From Ganoderma boninense (taxonomy: Eukaryota > Basidiomycota > Agaricomycetes > Polyporales > Polyporaceae): a stretch of 64,000 bases of DNA. The position numbers and the translations under genes are program-made. Below are positions 1 to 10,568 of this stretch, in pieces. Position 1 is the stretch's first letter, and every line of letters starts with the position of its first letter. The notes beneath the pieces are model-generated. The model made no database searches. It saw only the letters and a list, made by a program, of their open reading frames with translations, and was not told where the DNA came from. The stretch spans positions 3,740,602 to 3,804,601 of the forward strand of contig CM035312.1 of assembly GCA_002900995.3 (NCBI GenBank). Reading direction: 5' to 3'.

Positions 1-608
1 CAAAAGTTTCATTCGACACATCCCGACGCTCCTGGCCCTCTCAACAAGAAGACTCGATCGTGAGGACACGATCCTTAGGAGGGGGGTATTGTCATGAACG
101 GCACGCTCAGTGCCTACCCCGGCGTCTCTCTTTCCCTTTTTGGACTGTTTGCCTCCCGCGTCGTCCTTATTGTCCTCCGTTGTTTAGCAAACCCGTCCCT
201 TGTTCTCGCAGTACAATAACTCCTGTTACCCATTGTTCCCATCGTCATTGTACTACATACCATTGTTCTTCCACTGGTTCCCGTGTCCATAGTTACCTAT
301 TGTCCCCGGTTCCCATTGTCCGCTACATGTATATAAGGCCTGTACTTCGCTACCTGGAGACCTCAGTTTCGACCTCTTGTCTCCAGGTAAGCCTCGCTGT
401 ATTCTCGCTCGTTAGTTACTCGCTCAATACATCTTGTCTCCAGCCTGACTGTCGAGCCCTGCTCCGCTCTCGCTGCACAAGTGCTCGTCGACGCCCCTGC
501 TCGTCTCGTAAGCCTCCTCCCTGATCTTACTCGACAGCCAGTCGTAACACATAACCCTGTGATACCGCCTGGGGTACCTTCGGTGGGCACTTGGGGTGGA
601 AATGGAAT
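1..608. other. 5' flank without recognisable gene; TATA-like motif
   Basis: No protein of known family is visible. The stretch holds short repeated pieces built on cattgttccc/ccattgt (about 225-320) and a TATATAAG motif near 330-338, about 280 nt before the first plausible ATG of the next gene. The layout (TATA motif followed by a pyrimidine-rich leader) would suit a promoter for that gene. A retrotransposon LTR was considered, but no second copy or coding part supports it. Confidence 0.3.
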
Positions 609-2603
609 GGGATGTGACGCCATGTCGGCACCGGCATACAACTTCCTAGCACCCGGTCATCACGACACACACAGTAGCCCGATGGAGTGGGTAAATGTGG
701 ACGGTTACATGAGCGCGCCCGAAATGCTTTCATGGGAGTACGGCTACACACCCGGTTTTCCTTCGCTCCAGCCTACCCACGTTGGAAGCGGCGATGTACT
801 CCAGGCACCCCATGCTCCACCGACCTCTGCAAGCCTGTCACCCGATGCGGCAGCGTTGAGGCCCGCAACGACGACTTCTCCCAAGCAGACAACGGACGAC
901 GGCATACCAGTAGGACGGTCGTCGTCAGATCCTTTATCCTGCACTGATTCCCAGCCCATGGAGGGCACCACGATCTCGCCGAAACAGGCAAGTACAGGAG
1001 AGTTGGCTGCTGCTGTCCACGTGCCAGACGAAGGACCTTCCAACCCAGCGAAACGAAAGCTACGTGAGAGGACCAGGCAAAGTGCCAGGATCATAGCGGC
1101 GAATGCGGCTGGTCCACCAGACGGTACACGCGCTGGGCCGGAACAGCCAGAGGATGCCTCTCCTTCTCGGGGAGAACGAGCAGCGAAGCGCGCCAAGAAG
1201 ACAAGAGAGAAGAAGGCGAGCGGTGGAGAGGTTGATGCGGTGACGAATGACAGTGCGTCCCTGCCTCCGGGAGATGGACTTGACAAGGAACGTAGAGGTA
1301 AAGGGCCAGGGCGAGGTCGAGGGCGAGGTCGAGGGCGAGGTCGAGGGCGAGGTCGAGGGTGCGCTACCGGCATGGGTAACGGCTGATGAGGCCGCCGGCA
1401 TGTCTGCGGACATAATACTATATCTCTCTATAATAAGCACCACTCCATGGACTTTATGCAACAAACACTTGGTGATGACTCTAGAGGCTCCTCGGGAAAC
1501 GGTTGGCGTTCAGTACATGTACGAGAACTTAAGCCCGGACTGGAAAAGTGCGTGATCTGCAATGTCGATGTTTAGCAAGGATACGACTTAAAGCCAGGAT
1601 TTCATGAGAGGGGTGGACTTAGACTTATCTTTCTACAGCAAAATATACCCCACTGGATGATGTAGGCTCCGCGGGCCTGGCTTACGTTACCACACTGGAT
1701 TATCCTTTTGCTCCTAACGACCTGGATTACCATTATCTACGGACTTACGCCATGTTCAGCTAAGCCAGAGTCTTGGGCTCAACTTATCACAGTACATTAT
1801 CCACCATGCCGCGTACGGTGGAAACGTAAGTGGCTTTTACCTGGATTATCTGGATGGAGGTCGCGTGCAGGGAGGGGGCGGTGGACGGAGACGTTACCGT
1901 GATTCACTACCACCACGTCGTGCTCGACAGTCTACCAGTCCACTCTCCAACTCCGTCCTCTTGAATTGGATCGACGTCGTGGCGACCGACTTGTGGTGCA
2001 CTTGGGTGAGCCTGTGGGACACAGTCCGGTAAGTGACGGTTTGTGGGTCGACGTAAACCGAGAACTGACTAGATGGCAAGGCTTATCGCCCTCCCGCCAC
2101 TCGGGATGGCAGACGACCTTCAGCACCTACCACGTCCCCAGTTTATTCCCGGCCCCGATGGATCATGGATAGTGCCATCCCCCAGCTGGGCCCCGAAGAC
2201 CATCTGGGATCTAGTAGTGAAACACCCAGCCTTCGTCGCCTGCCCGACCTCTGGATCACCTGTCAATAGCCCCCGTGACTCGATCGACCGCGACCCAACC
2301 CAAATGGCATGGTCGGATCCTTGTTATTTCGCTGTGGGCCTCCAGGAGCCGACGGACTTCGACGTAAAAGTTCTTCCCACCATCGAAGAGGAGGAGGACT
2401 CGAAAATGCCACCAGCGGAAGCCGACGTTGATTCACCTGGGGAGGCCTTCAAGACCGTCACGGTACAGACCTGCGACATGGAGTGGAGGGGGGATAGATA
2501 CTCTGGAGGGACGGCAAAACAGAGTGGCGAGTACGACAATGAGATGAATCACGACGTCAGCGAGGTGGGAGTGCAAACAGTTTGCACGGTAGACGTGCAG
2601 TGA
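609..2603 (+). CDS. Unidentified multi-exon protein with basic and RG-repeat segment
   Basis: I do not recognise the family. The first open segment (ATG at about 609 or 630 to 1386) encodes a Ser/Thr/Pro-rich, disordered chain. Lysine/arginine clusters such as PAKRKLRERTRQSARI look like a nuclear localisation signal, and a glycine-arginine repeat follows. A middle piece (about 1800-2028) reads as a plausible exon ending at a GTAAGT donor near 2029. A 46-nt intron would then end at CTAG next to 2073, where the last open segment (2073-2603) begins. That segment is acidic and carries patches such as PGPDGSWIVPSPSW. The joins between the pieces are not all in phase in my model, so either splicing is more complex or the gene is damaged. 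It could be one gene, two genes or a decayed element. Confidence 0.35.
1309..1362 (+). repeat. 12-bp tandem minisatellite coding for an RG repeat
   Basis: The unit gagggcgaggtc is repeated four to five times without interruption. In the reading frame of the surrounding open segment it encodes an alternating Gly-Arg run, as found in RNA-binding disordered tails. Copy number is likely to vary between strains. Confidence 0.8.
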
Positions 2604-2766
2604 CCCCGTTAGTGTACTCGGCTGTGTCTCGTATATTGTAAAGAAGGACGTACGCTCCAACGACTGTGCCAGTGTGCGCTTCTGTCCTGGACTACGACTG
2701 TGGGTGCGCTTGCGGCCCGGACTCTAGAGCGCGTGGCTTAGGATCAGGCTGTCCTGGACGGACTGC

Positions 2767-2808
2767 GGCGCGCTTGAACAGGGCTTAGCTGAGTAGGACG
2801 TAGGCACT
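2767..2808 (+). repeat. 42-bp direct repeat, left copy
   Basis: This copy begins ggcgcgcttgaacaggg and is identical over 42 bases to 3676-3717. The pair brackets an AT-richer stretch of 867 bases. The repeat is longer than a usual target-site duplication, so it may be an element end, a recombination footprint or a partial segmental duplication. Confidence 0.85.
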
Positions 2809-3675
2809 CATCAGTAAAAATCTCCTTGCAACTGTAGCACTATGTAGTCTATATAGTTAGTATTGCTAGGTTGCAAGCCCCCCTTTATGTAGTGAACTGT
2901 AGCACCGGGCCTCCACTCTGTAGCACACTGTAGCACACCGTAGCACACCATAATGGGGATAGCCAGCCTAATAAACAGTAGAACAGCCCATTTACTTCAC
3001 AAAAGTGACTTCTGCAAGCTCCAACTACCAACCAGCCAACTTACTGAATATTTGATTAATCAACAGCACACTGCCAGGATTTGAACCTGCAGCCCTCAAC
3101 TCGGAGTGTAGCGCTGAAGCCCACTGCACCAGATTGACTTGTTATAAGCACATAATTTATTTCTTATATCCCCTAAGCCCTAGCTCGGACTTAGCTTCTC
3201 GAAGCACTTCAGTCGAGCACCTCAATGGCTCCAAAGCTCACTTCTCTGTCCATTGGATTCAAACATAGTATATTCTTCCTCATGGTCTTTGTATGAAGTG
3301 TACTTAGTGTTATAATGAGATCTAGTCTTTGATTAACCAAGATATAAGAAAAGTCAAGTACACAACATAAGATTAAACATATGTAAAATATAAGGCTTCG
3401 GGAGGGTGTTTTTACTTAGCACTATATTGGCTACATTGTTATTGGTACTCGCTCTGCGGGTCTACAAAGATTTGATATATTCAACAGCCAACAACAGTGT
3501 ACAACACTGTATACAAGGCTGCTACAGAGCGCTACAGTGGCTACTAGTGCAAATATCTATACTACAGTGTGCTCCCGAGACTACAATGGTCTATAGCTAT
3601 GTCATTAATAACTATGGGCTGGGAACTATTTTACTGATGCTGGCTGCAGAAGAAAGTTAGCTTGGTCGACGGGAT
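2809..3675. mobile_element. AT-rich insertion with tRNA-like promoter boxes
   Basis: This stretch is clearly AT-richer than its GC-rich surroundings and sits exactly between two identical 42-bp direct repeats. It has no convincing protein; the open frame at 3406-3660 is rich in leucine and tyrosine but belongs to no family I know. It carries many copies of a tgtagcacac / gctacagtg motif (about 2890-2950 and 3500-3570). On the minus strand at about 3071-3138 lies a tRNA-like sequence with both internal Pol III promoter boxes. The most economical reading is a non-autonomous, tRNA-derived retroposon or a similar short element. The unusually long flanking repeat does not fit a simple SINE target duplication. 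Confidence 0.5.
3071..3138 (-). other. tRNA-like sequence with A and B boxes (SINE-type head)
   Basis: On the minus strand the A box TGGTGCAGTGGG lies at 3131-3120 and the B box GGTTCAAATCC at 3088-3078, at tRNA spacing. The acceptor arms do not pair well and no clean anticodon stem could be drawn. It is therefore either a decayed tRNA or, more likely, the Pol III promoter of a tRNA-derived element. It lies inside the AT-rich insertion. Confidence 0.5.
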
Positions 3676-3717
3676 GGCGCGCTTGAACAGGGCTTAGCTG
3701 AGTAGGACGTAGGCACT
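3676..3717 (+). repeat. 42-bp direct repeat, right copy
   Basis: Identical to 2767-2808 over 42 bases and closes the AT-rich insertion on its right side. Confidence 0.85.
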
Positions 3718-4461
3718 GGCTGGCTTAATTTCGAGACAGGGTGGATGGAGAATGCGGTATACCCTGGCTTAGGAATGCTCACTGGCTGACTCCGCCTTGT
3801 AACTACAGGCAGTTCTGAGCTACATCCACAAGTAACTACAGGGAGAAGCTTATCCGGCCTGGTTGAAACTGGTGTGCAGAAAGCGGCTCCCAATATTTTT
3901 GCCATCGTAGCGCCCATTGTCTTGCACTAGTCCGCCGCGGCCCGGGCCGTATTAACCACATCCCAGTTCTCCATCGCAACGACTTCAACCGTCAACGGCT
4001 CAACTTGCCCATCTCTCTCAGGCTACTCCGTATCCATGCGTGCACGTCAGGTCTGCGATGAGCTGATATCTGGTACTTCTTACATTCCACATAAGGACTG
4101 TCGTACTACTGTTATCGACAATCCCCGCACCTACTACCATCGAGTGCATTACTGGCAGTACAGCAGGACGATGTTCGTACCATCCATTCCGTATAGTTCG
4201 GAGTTGCTTGGTGGCAGGCTCTGCAGAACGTGCTCGGGAAGGAAAGCGCTTCTTTTTCATGTTAAGCAGCACGTGGGGGCCCCTCATGATTATCCACCGC
4301 AATCAAGACCGATCGGCACCTCGATAGCCGCCTCGTCGATGTTGACTGACGGTCACTGACCTCCATCACCACTGAGTTCGTATCTAGCACACTGAATACC
4401 ATTCCCGCTTAGATCAAAAAGCTTTGAATCCACGTCCGCCAACAGGCTTATTCCATTGGCT

Positions 4462-4468
4462 TATAAAA
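4462..4468 (+). promoter_or_regulatory. TATA box upstream of kinase copy 1
   Basis: A TATAAAA motif lies 14-20 nt before the conserved ATG at 4482. The same motif is present at the same position before kinase copy 2 (30674-30680). The very short spacing means transcription may begin at or just after this ATG. Confidence 0.5.
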
Positions 4469-4481
4469 CACTCCAGAACAA

Positions 4482-7115
4482 ATGAATTTCTTGGACGGTC
4501 AGTCGTACTTGCATTTGTTCCCTAAGATAATATCTGACTACGGTACGAGATCCCTTTGCCGCCCGTTCCGTCCTGGATGACTCCCCTAAAGAGTCTCAAT
4601 CTTACTTCAGCGAGGAGCTCAATCAGGATCGTATCTTCTACGATGATGAGGATGAGGTTCTCAATAAACTTCTCTCGGACGACGCTACTCACTTCTCGGG
4701 AGACGCCGCTCTAGTAGACGACATTGCGCAAGTAGTCCAAGGGCAGTGTAAGCAGGACCTGGACGAGATTAGGGACGTTGCACAGAAGGCCTTCGATGGG
4801 AGGGAGAACGACTCGCTGGGAACACACGTCCTCTCAGCCAAGGCTGCTAACCGGAAATTCGAGGAAGCTCTGTTCCGGCCGATCGTACGTGATCCTTTCC
4901 CTTACCGATACCGTTGTCACGTAGTTGTAGTTGCGAGTTCAGAACACTGACTGGGTTATCTACAGACGAACATTATTGACACCATAGATAGGGCGCTGAG
5001 CGAACGGTTGGGAGGGCGGAAGAGAACATACTACCGCCAATTCGTCTGCACCGGCGACCGTCTTCACAACAACACCCCTCTCGTTTACCCACAGGACAAA
5101 GACCTGGCGGACAAACTCGCCGACGTGAGCGCGTTCCGCTGCGGCGCACCCGCCTTCTCCGTCGTCGAGCGTCCCCGACCACTCAACGGCAGCGCGCTCA
5201 TCAAGCGCAGCCCAGCCAAGTCCAAGCCTGCAGAGGTCCGCCACCTCGTCTCGTATATGGTCGTCAAGAACTGCATCTTCGATGCGCCCTCGCTCCCCCT
5301 CGGCCAAGTCCAGGGAAACACCACCCTCAGCGAGGCGGCGGAGCACGCGCGCAGCCTCCTCGCCTGTCTGCCCTTCCAGCTCTACGTGTACGGCATCGTC
5401 CTCTGCGGGGGCGCGTTCTGGCTCGCCTGGACAGACCGCGCGGGGCTCGTGCTGTCCCGGCAGCACTCCCTGCTCGACGGCGGCGCGGGGCTGCGCACGT
5501 TCGTCCGCGTCGTCCTGCGCCTGACGTGGGAGCTCTCCCCAGCTGAGCTTGGCCAGGACCCCAGCACCGAGTATGTCGAGGGCCACAAGTCGCTCAACTG
5601 CCGCGGGGGCGACCACCCCGGCCTCTTTGTCAAGATGGGAGTCCAGGAGGGCGGCAGCGGGAATTTGACGACGTTGGGGAACCCGGTGAAGCTCCCGAAC
5701 GCGCTCCGAGTCTTCGGGCGGGGAACGTCCATGTGGCGGGTGCGGACTGAGAAGGGCCACCTTGCGGTTCTGAAAACCGCATGGACGCCGGTCGACCGCA
5801 CGAGCGAGCTGGAGATATATAGGCGGATGAAGGAAATCGTACAGAATGCGCAGTTGACCATCCCGGGCATGGTCAAGCTGGACTGCATCGTCGGTGGACA
5901 CGTCCACTTCGTGCCAGACAATGGCACTTTGCACTGCCATGCAGGTGCTGTCACGGTTCCGATGACCGTGTCTGCCCTTCGCCCGCAGAACAGGGTCTTG
6001 CCGAAGATGGTGGACATGCGACTGCACCGCGTGATTTCGACTGACCTCGGAAGGCCTCTGTGGAAGTATCAATGCGCGGAGGAACTCGTGCGCGCCATGC
6101 GCATGGCTCTTGTCGGTACGCCGATGTCCTTCCCCTCGCTCGTTGCATGTTGACGTGACATTAAACCACATCACATCATACATACATAAAGCGCACAGAG
6201 ACCTCTGCGCTCTTGGGATATTGCACCGGAACATCAATGCAGAAAATATTCTCATCCGTTTGCGTCCCGAGTCAGACTCAGAGCCTACGGACGTTCAGAA
6301 GACGGAGGGCTTCCTGACCGATTTCGAGTTCGCCACACTTCCATGCCCAGACTCCGGATCGCGAGTGACGGAGGCACGCCGCACAGCTCCCTATGAGTCC
6401 AAGGACATCGAGGTGCGTAGCTTCTTCTCACGACTGAGTAGAGAAACGCTGACGATGCGTCTGTTAAATCTGCCGCCAACAGGGAACATCGGTGTTCATG
6501 GCCTCCTCACTGCTAAAGTCGATCAAAGACGCACACACTGCCCCGGGGGAGGAAGCGGCCGCCATCGAGATCCCCCGAACGGAGGCGCACGACGTCGAGT
6601 CCTTCGCGTGGGTCTTCCTCTTCGCCGTCTACAAGCACGCGCTCGACGACGCCGCAGCGCTGTCCCGCATGGGGCGGGTCCACAGGCAGGGCCTCAAGAA
6701 GGAGTTCAAGGAGCTCTTCCCTGCCGCTGCGGCCCGAAGCTTGGCTAATTGCCGGGGAAGATCGCAGGCTGCAGGAGCCGTCTTGAGGGCGCGGCTCTCC
6801 CTATTCTCGCGGGATGGATACCAGCACGTCGTCGCATACATCGAGAAATACCACCACCTCCGACCCGGAGACAATGAGGAGCATCGTGCGTGCTTTGCGA
6901 GCCTCTTCAGGGTGATACGGAATAGGTTCCTCGTGCGCCACTATCCGACTGGCGAGGACGACACGGAGAACTCGGTTGTGCAATATGCGATCAAGGGGCT
7001 GGGCGCGGATCTTCATCACCTTGTGCGGCCGCGCCCGCCTCCCCCGCCCTTCACGCACGATGCCATCTTGACTGTATTCGACGCCTGGCTTACATTTATC
7101 GGGAAGGGAGCCTGA
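4482..7115 (+). CDS. FunK1 fungal-specific kinase-like protein, copy 1 (HRN variant)
   Basis: My model is 4482-4542, 4592-4884, 4966-6115, 6192-6412 and 6483-7115, giving about 785 residues. Without the first 49-nt intron the 5' frame is broken. The protein matches the fungal-specific FunK1 kinase family (Pfam Pkinase_fungal), which is expanded in mushrooms and has no firmly known substrate. It shows a glycine-loop-like GRGTSMWRV, an ATP-binding lysine in AVLKTAW, the alpha-C glutamate in SELEIYRRM, and AHRDLCALGILHRNINAEN as catalytic loop. TDFEFA stands for DFG, GTSVFMASSLL for the activation/APE region, and HDVESFAWVF is the family signature. The catalytic aspartate of HRD is Asn while the loop Asn is kept, so it may be a pseudokinase that still binds nucleotide. 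The N-terminal third is the usual helical FunK1 extension. Confidence 0.85.
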
Positions 7116-7639
7116 GTGCAGCGCCTGTTGTGCGGGGATTTAAGATTAATGATGATGTCTGCGCGTGAGAACCAGATATGAGAGACCCAGGAGTGTAACG
7201 AGCAGTGACGAGCTTATGGTTTCAATGTAACGTCAGTCCGCCAGGTGGTATAATCGAACAACGAACGTACCATGTTTCAGTTCGAGAGGGGGGGGCGTCG
7301 AACGCGGCCATCCGGAGGAAGCGAGCGAGAGCCGGGTCAGGGCAGCAGCAGCGTCGTCTGTCGAAAGACGTGGGGCAGTGGCCTAGCGGGACACGGACTC
7401 AGTCTGTGCACGGTGAGTGAACAGCTATAATATTAAATATATAAATACCTAGTGGGACACGGACTGTAAAGTACATGTCAGAATGAATTTGTAAGGAAGG
7501 CTAGGGATATTCTTACCTCAGTCTGTGCACTGTGAGTGAACAGCTGAGGAAACGCAGCAAAGGTAAATCGACCGAAAAACGAGCGGGGTGGACCAAACAT
7601 AAGCAAACAAAACCGAACCAGCGCCTACTACCAAGTGCG
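7116..7639. other. Non-coding spacer with a local duplication
   Basis: No gene is visible. Two related pieces, each with gggacacggact followed by cagtctgtgcac and gtgagtgaacagct, lie at about 7385-7427 and 7450-7545. They look like a diverged local tandem duplication. Confidence 0.5.
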
Positions 7640-7900
7640 TCCGCGTCCGACGCAAGTACGAGTAACTATCGTATTTCAACATCGTCGCCAGCGAGGGAAA
7701 GGAGGAGAAAGGGGACGAAGACCAGGGCAAGGACACAATAATGAGTGCGAGGCGGTGTGTTCTGGCAGAGAGCGTACCTCCTTTCCGGAAGTCTCTCCTG
7801 TTCGCACTGCCCCCGGATGCAGGTCCGGAGTGCGTTGGCATTGGCATTAAATCGGACAATCCCGACTCCTGTCACCTAGCTACGCGTCTCTAGCCGCGTA
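7640..7900 (-). repeat. Dispersed repeat, copy A
   Basis: The minus strand of this stretch is clearly related to 27410-27700 on the plus strand. The shared features are ggtccccaaca, a tgcgattcagcgtcaatgc-like piece, and translations reading GVGIVRFNANANALRT here against GVAIVRFSVNADGLRT there. No complete reading frame for a known protein results. It lies downstream of kinase copy 1 exactly as its relative lies downstream of kinase copy 2, and so belongs to the duplicated block. Confidence 0.6.
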
Positions 7901-8049
7901 TGTTGGGGACCCACCGTCCAGGTATTTGCGAAGAGCTCGAGCCCGATGGCTGCGAGGAGGGAGGGGTGGTGGTGCGGGAATTGCCCTTCGGCTGGGAGGC
8001 GGGGGAAGGAGAAGGCTTCGGGGGCATTGAAGGCGGTCCCGAGTTGCTA

Positions 8050-8447
8050 AGAGTGAGCCACTGAGCGTCTGAGGTGGTGGATCGGGGTCATAAAGCACGT
8101 AAGGCGTGTTGAAACTCACAATAAATTGTAGACGAACGTCAGCAAGCTCGGGAGGGCCTCCGCCCTCAGGCTGTCCTCACCTAGACCACCGGCACGTCAT
8201 CATACAGCTCTCCAGGGGCAGCGTCTGTGAATACATTTGCGAAGATGGGAGAGTTGAGCCTTATGGATGCGGTACAGATGATATCTGGAAGGCAAGCTGG
8301 CGGGTCAGCTGCAGGTTCAAGTTGAGTGAGGGGAGACTTTTGCTGCAAGGATGATGTCGCTGCCGGAGAAGTAAAGGCGTCTTGCTCCATAACTGCGGCA
8401 TATGCAAGCATTCTAGAGGCTACAGAACCAGCACACAGAAATGACAT
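8050..8447 (-). pseudogene. BTB/POZ gene fragment
   Basis: On the minus strand a BTB-type core is readable: a start-like piece LAYAAVMEQDAF, then LNSPIFANVF and GELYDDVPVV. It aligns with the larger BTB pseudogene at 31340-32537. Directly after YDDVPVV there is a stop. The following sequence, still alignable at DNA level to the other copy's LASLLTFVY segment and its intron, is frame-broken. Only the 5' part of the gene is present. It is a relic of the mushroom-type BTB family, whose members are thought to act as substrate adaptors. Confidence 0.65.
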
Positions 8448-8578
8448 GCCTTGGCAGAGTCTCTGGGAGGTAAGTCAAGTTCAAGCCAGTCGCCCGGGAC
8501 TCGGCCATCAGCAAAAGCGCTAACCCGTGGCCATGACACTGCCACGCGCGCTCAGGTTTGCCTACTAAAACGGGACGG

Positions 8579-8617
8579 CGGAGGTTTGCAATGCATCACC
8601 TTGCCGTTGCAAACCTC
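8579..8617. repeat. Short hairpin with gaggtttgcaa arms
   Basis: The arm gaggtttgcaa and its inverse ttgcaaacctc form a perfect 11-bp inverted repeat around a loop of about 15 nt. The motif gtttgcaatgca inside it recurs twice, directly repeated, at about 9974-10013. These may be ends or fragments of a small non-autonomous element. Confidence 0.5.
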
Positions 8618-9176
8618 GTCTTGGAGAGGCTATAATCACCATACCAAGATTATGATATTTGTTAGTATTGAATAATATAAACTTGGCGAGAAATTGATAG
8701 TCAGTAACCTTGGAATTAGTCTCAAGCTCCGGATCCACGTCCGGGGCTGCCGTCAATGCGGGTCTCCAGGGCGCTTCTGACCGGCCGCGCGCTCAGAGCG
8801 TCTCGGACTTGTCTCTTGCCATTCATTGTCCATGACCGCCGCCTTCGTTATCGACCTTCTCTTGCTCTTCCCTCATTGTTGTCTCCATATCGCGCACTAC
8901 GGCTTCGATACGCGCCAAATCAAGGCTGGACCAGTCTACGCAGCATTTAATCATCTCACTGGCGGGTCAAAGTCACGGCTCCGGCCTGAAGACGGTGAGC
9001 TGATTTCATTGGATTTGCACTCCTCGGTGACCCTCGGTAGACGTGCATGGAGGAGGCCTGGGAGGATGATGTGGAGCGTATCGGGTTGGCCCTGCTGTCA
9101 CAATCGGGTGGGGTCCGTGCGCTGTCACGGGGCTCTGAGGTCCTGGTTCAAGGGCTGTCAACCGGACCTCCCACCT

Positions 9177-9183
9177 TATAAAA
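9177..9183 (+). promoter_or_regulatory. TATA box candidate
   Basis: TATAAAA in the context ccttataaaaagc lies 172 nt upstream of the ATG at 9355. This distance suits a fungal promoter with a leader of about 140 nt. Confidence 0.4.
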
Positions 9184-9354
9184 AGCTCCTTGGCCCGTTC
9201 GTCGCTGACTTCAACTGTTTTTCTCCCTCTCCCACCATATCATACCCCGCCTTCTAACTTATATGCGCACTCACTCTTCCAGGCCTCGAGGCTCGGGATG
9301 AACTGGCATCGTACTGACTTCTTCTGTGCAGAGCCTTCCCGAGGCCCCCTCGCA

Positions 9355-9640
9355 ATGTCCTTCAACGGTGACCACTGGGCTCCATGTTATGGGTGAGTCA
9401 TTGTATGCGCTTTCTTCTCGGTGTATATGCACATCTAAAATCCGCTAGGCACAGGTTTGCGATGATGGCCGTGGTTGTGGGCTCGAGGGCAGTCCTCTAC
9501 GAGGTTTGCAGGTACGCCCCTTTCATTAATCCCCCCCCTTCTCTTCGTTCGCCTCCAGGAGAGGTGTGCTTCAATGCTAGTCTATCCCTGTGCGTTTTCT
9601 CGAGCACACGGTTTGAAAGGTGAGTCGTTTCAATTCCATA
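9355..9640 (+). CDS. Possible small spliced gene (peptide), unidentified
   Basis: An ATG at 9355 opens MSFNGDHWAPCYG and runs into a good donor (GG|GTGAGT at 9393). A second segment (from about 9451) is bounded by acceptor-like cacag and donor-like gtacgc, and a third begins after ctccag near 9559. The series of canonical splice signals behind a TATA box argues for a real transcript. The peptide is short, the phases of the later exons are uncertain and no family is recognised. It could also be a spliced non-coding RNA. Confidence 0.25.
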
Positions 9641-9968
9641 TTACTATTCACGTCCTCTGTTACACCTGCCACATGCCCAGCCTTGCGGCGTTCTGTACGT
9701 ACCCTCCGCTTGCCCCACCTGCACTGTTGTTGCCAAGTAGTATCTGTATTTTGCCTGTGTCATCGTCCCGTCGTTCGATGGCTGTTGCATGTCGCCACGC
9801 TCAATTAATATATTATATCTTCTATTCATGAGTATTCTGGTGCGGCGTTGTCGGTTGGTGATGAATGGTGTGTATATATGAATAAAATGAGTATCAGTAA
9901 CTTTTGGGGGAGCTTCTAGATTTGCATTACATTTGCAATCCTCACATTCTGTGCAAATGTTCGCCTTG

Positions 9969-10030
9969 CAGGGTGGAGGTTTGCAATGCACCCCGCCAAG
10001 GTTTGCAATGCAATCCTCGGTATGCAAGGG
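9969..10030 (+). repeat. Direct repeat of gtttgcaatgca
   Basis: Two copies of ggtttgcaatgca about 20 nt apart, preceded by further atttgcaat and tgtgcaaatg variants from 9920. The motif is shared with the hairpin at 8579-8617. The short-period spacing resembles the subterminal repeats of a transposable element. Confidence 0.45.
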
Positions 10031-10568
10031 CGATCCCAAAATAACCACTCCTTTGTAACGCTAATACAATCTTCAACTAGGCAATCCGGATATATAATGC
10101 TATTCAGAATAAAATTCACATTGTATATAGGATTACAATCGTTTTGCGCCGCCGCAGATGCGCCGTCGTTCGTCGCGAGGAATATCATCACCGTAGCGCC
10201 CGCCATTTATCGGTCCGCCCGGTCCGCCACCACATGCTGGCCGCATTCACCGCCACGGCTCTCCCAGTCGTCACTATAAGCTAGTACTACCCTCTGAGGA
10301 GGTCTGTGACAAGCTGGATTCTGCTAGTCCCCTGTCGCCATCTCAGGCTGCCCTCTCGACTCGGAGACACTACAGTCTCTAATTACCAGGTTATTTATAT
10401 CTGGATACAGCTCTCCAAGCACACCTGTGCCACGTTTGTGGGACCTATTGTGGCTCTCTGGCAAGCCTTTCAGGTGGGGTCATTGAACGACCGTTCCACT
10501 TTGATTCATCGTGTGCTCACTGACGCGGACTCGGAAGGAAGCCCCTGGGCATCAGTCGCCTGGAGGAC

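Larger units (their letters stand above)
4018..7900 (+). repeat. Segmental duplication, left arm (kinase block 1)
   Basis: This block is related to the reverse strand of 27410-31000. The similarity covers the flank upstream of the kinase (4150-4400 against 30960-30700 on the minus strand, including the shared piece gttgcttggtggcaggctct), the whole kinase, and a short repeat 0.5 kb downstream (7640-7900 against 27410-27700). Orientation within the block is the same in both arms, so the two arms form a large inverted repeat around about 19.5 kb of single-copy genes. Confidence 0.75.

Noticed and set aside
60..1386. LTR retrotransposon with gag-like product
   Set aside because: TATA motif and basic RG-rich chain are suggestive, but no second LTR, primer-binding site, protease, reverse transcriptase or integrase is present.
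4960..6255. 431-codon minus frame opposite kinase copy 1
   Set aside because: Mirror of a GC-rich coding exon; the plus strand matches a kinase family.
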